Assembly: GCA_964462945.1 (NCBI GenBank)
Contig: CAYWZW010000105.1
Span: 1-13,487 of the forward strand
DNA from: GCA-020343675 sp964462945
Lineage (GTDB): Bacteria > Planctomycetota > Phycisphaerae > Sedimentisphaerales > Anaerobacaceae
Direction: 5' to 3'
Length of the DNA: 13,487 nt
A program made the translations under genes and the position numbers. Positions 13,399 through 13,487 of this stretch are shown in pieces. How positions within the stretch are numbered: the first letter of the stretch is position 1; the number at the start of each line of letters is the position of its first letter. The notes under the pieces are model-generated. The model saw nothing but the letters and a program-made list of their open reading frames with translations, did not search any database and had not been told where the DNA came from.

Positions 13399-13487
13399 AG
13401 ATTTTATAGACTTATAGACTGAGGGACAGTCACAATCCTGTTCGGCACAAGAATTGCGATGTGGTTTGTTGGAGAAAAGTAGCCAAA
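13399..13487. other. window end, no gene seen
   Basis: 89 bp after the last gene. It has a short direct repeat (TTATAGACTTATAGACT) and a GACTG/CAGTC 5-bp hairpin (around 13417-13431) that could be part of a weak terminator. No coding frame with a ribosome site is visible. Confidence 0.3.

Overview
This looks like a piece of a planctomycete-type genome, probably Phycisphaerae-like. I infer that from the style of the proteins: large secreted proteins with Asp/Asn-rich loops, ~24-residue leucine-rich repeats fused to a thioredoxin fold, and a partial gene ending in a typical carbohydrate-binding tail. No taxonomic marker is present, so the assignment is an inference.

The main content is an apparent selenoprotein locus. 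Three consecutive plus-strand genes (1286-2947, 3082-4488, 4626-6056) each contain an in-frame TGA in the same setting: [F/Y]-G-TGA-[G/D]-G-T-C-x-[Y/L]-S-W-R. Read as stops, these TGAs would truncate all three genes. In each gene the frame continues past the TGA with conserved protein sequence, ending in a short tail, a seven-helix membrane domain, or a C-terminal anchor. Exactly 21 nt after each TGA comes a UGG loop closed by a perfect 7-9 bp stem. Two stem pairs change in a compensatory way between copies, as expected of a bacterial SECIS element. A complete 95-nt selenocysteine tRNA (anticodon TCA, 8-bp acceptor stem, 6-bp D stem, long variable arm, encoded CCA) lies at 11336-11430 on the minus strand behind a near-consensus promoter. 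TGA still serves as an ordinary stop in other genes here, including the true end of the second selenoprotein, so genome-wide recoding is not the explanation. I do not recognise a named selenoprotein family with this U-G-G-T-C motif.

Layout. 1-86 is the end of an upstream gene. 139-171 is a hairpin between convergent genes. 246-905 (minus) is a CsgG/LpoB-like lipoprotein with a glycine zipper, divergent from the selenoprotein cluster. After the three selenoproteins, in the same direction, come a secreted protein with a thioredoxin-like C-terminus (6112-7434) and a leucine-rich-repeat protein with a paralogous C-terminus (7439-9730). Both thioredoxin folds lack the CxxC pair. On the minus strand, 9776-10633 is a polytopic Fe-S membrane protein related to NapH/CcoG-type electron carriers, preceded by a small membrane protein (10653-10898). 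selC follows, then a 450-bp region of dispersed repeats, a small unknown gene (11882-12235), a 133-bp MITE with 18-bp inverted repeats and an 11-bp target duplication (12336-12490), and an unrecognised gene beginning inside that duplication (12481-13398).

Working model (inference): the three selenoproteins carry the same extracytoplasmic Sec/Cys domain held at the membrane in three ways (lipid, multi-helix domain, C-terminal helix). Together with the thioredoxin-fold proteins and perhaps the Fe-S membrane protein they would form an envelope redox system.
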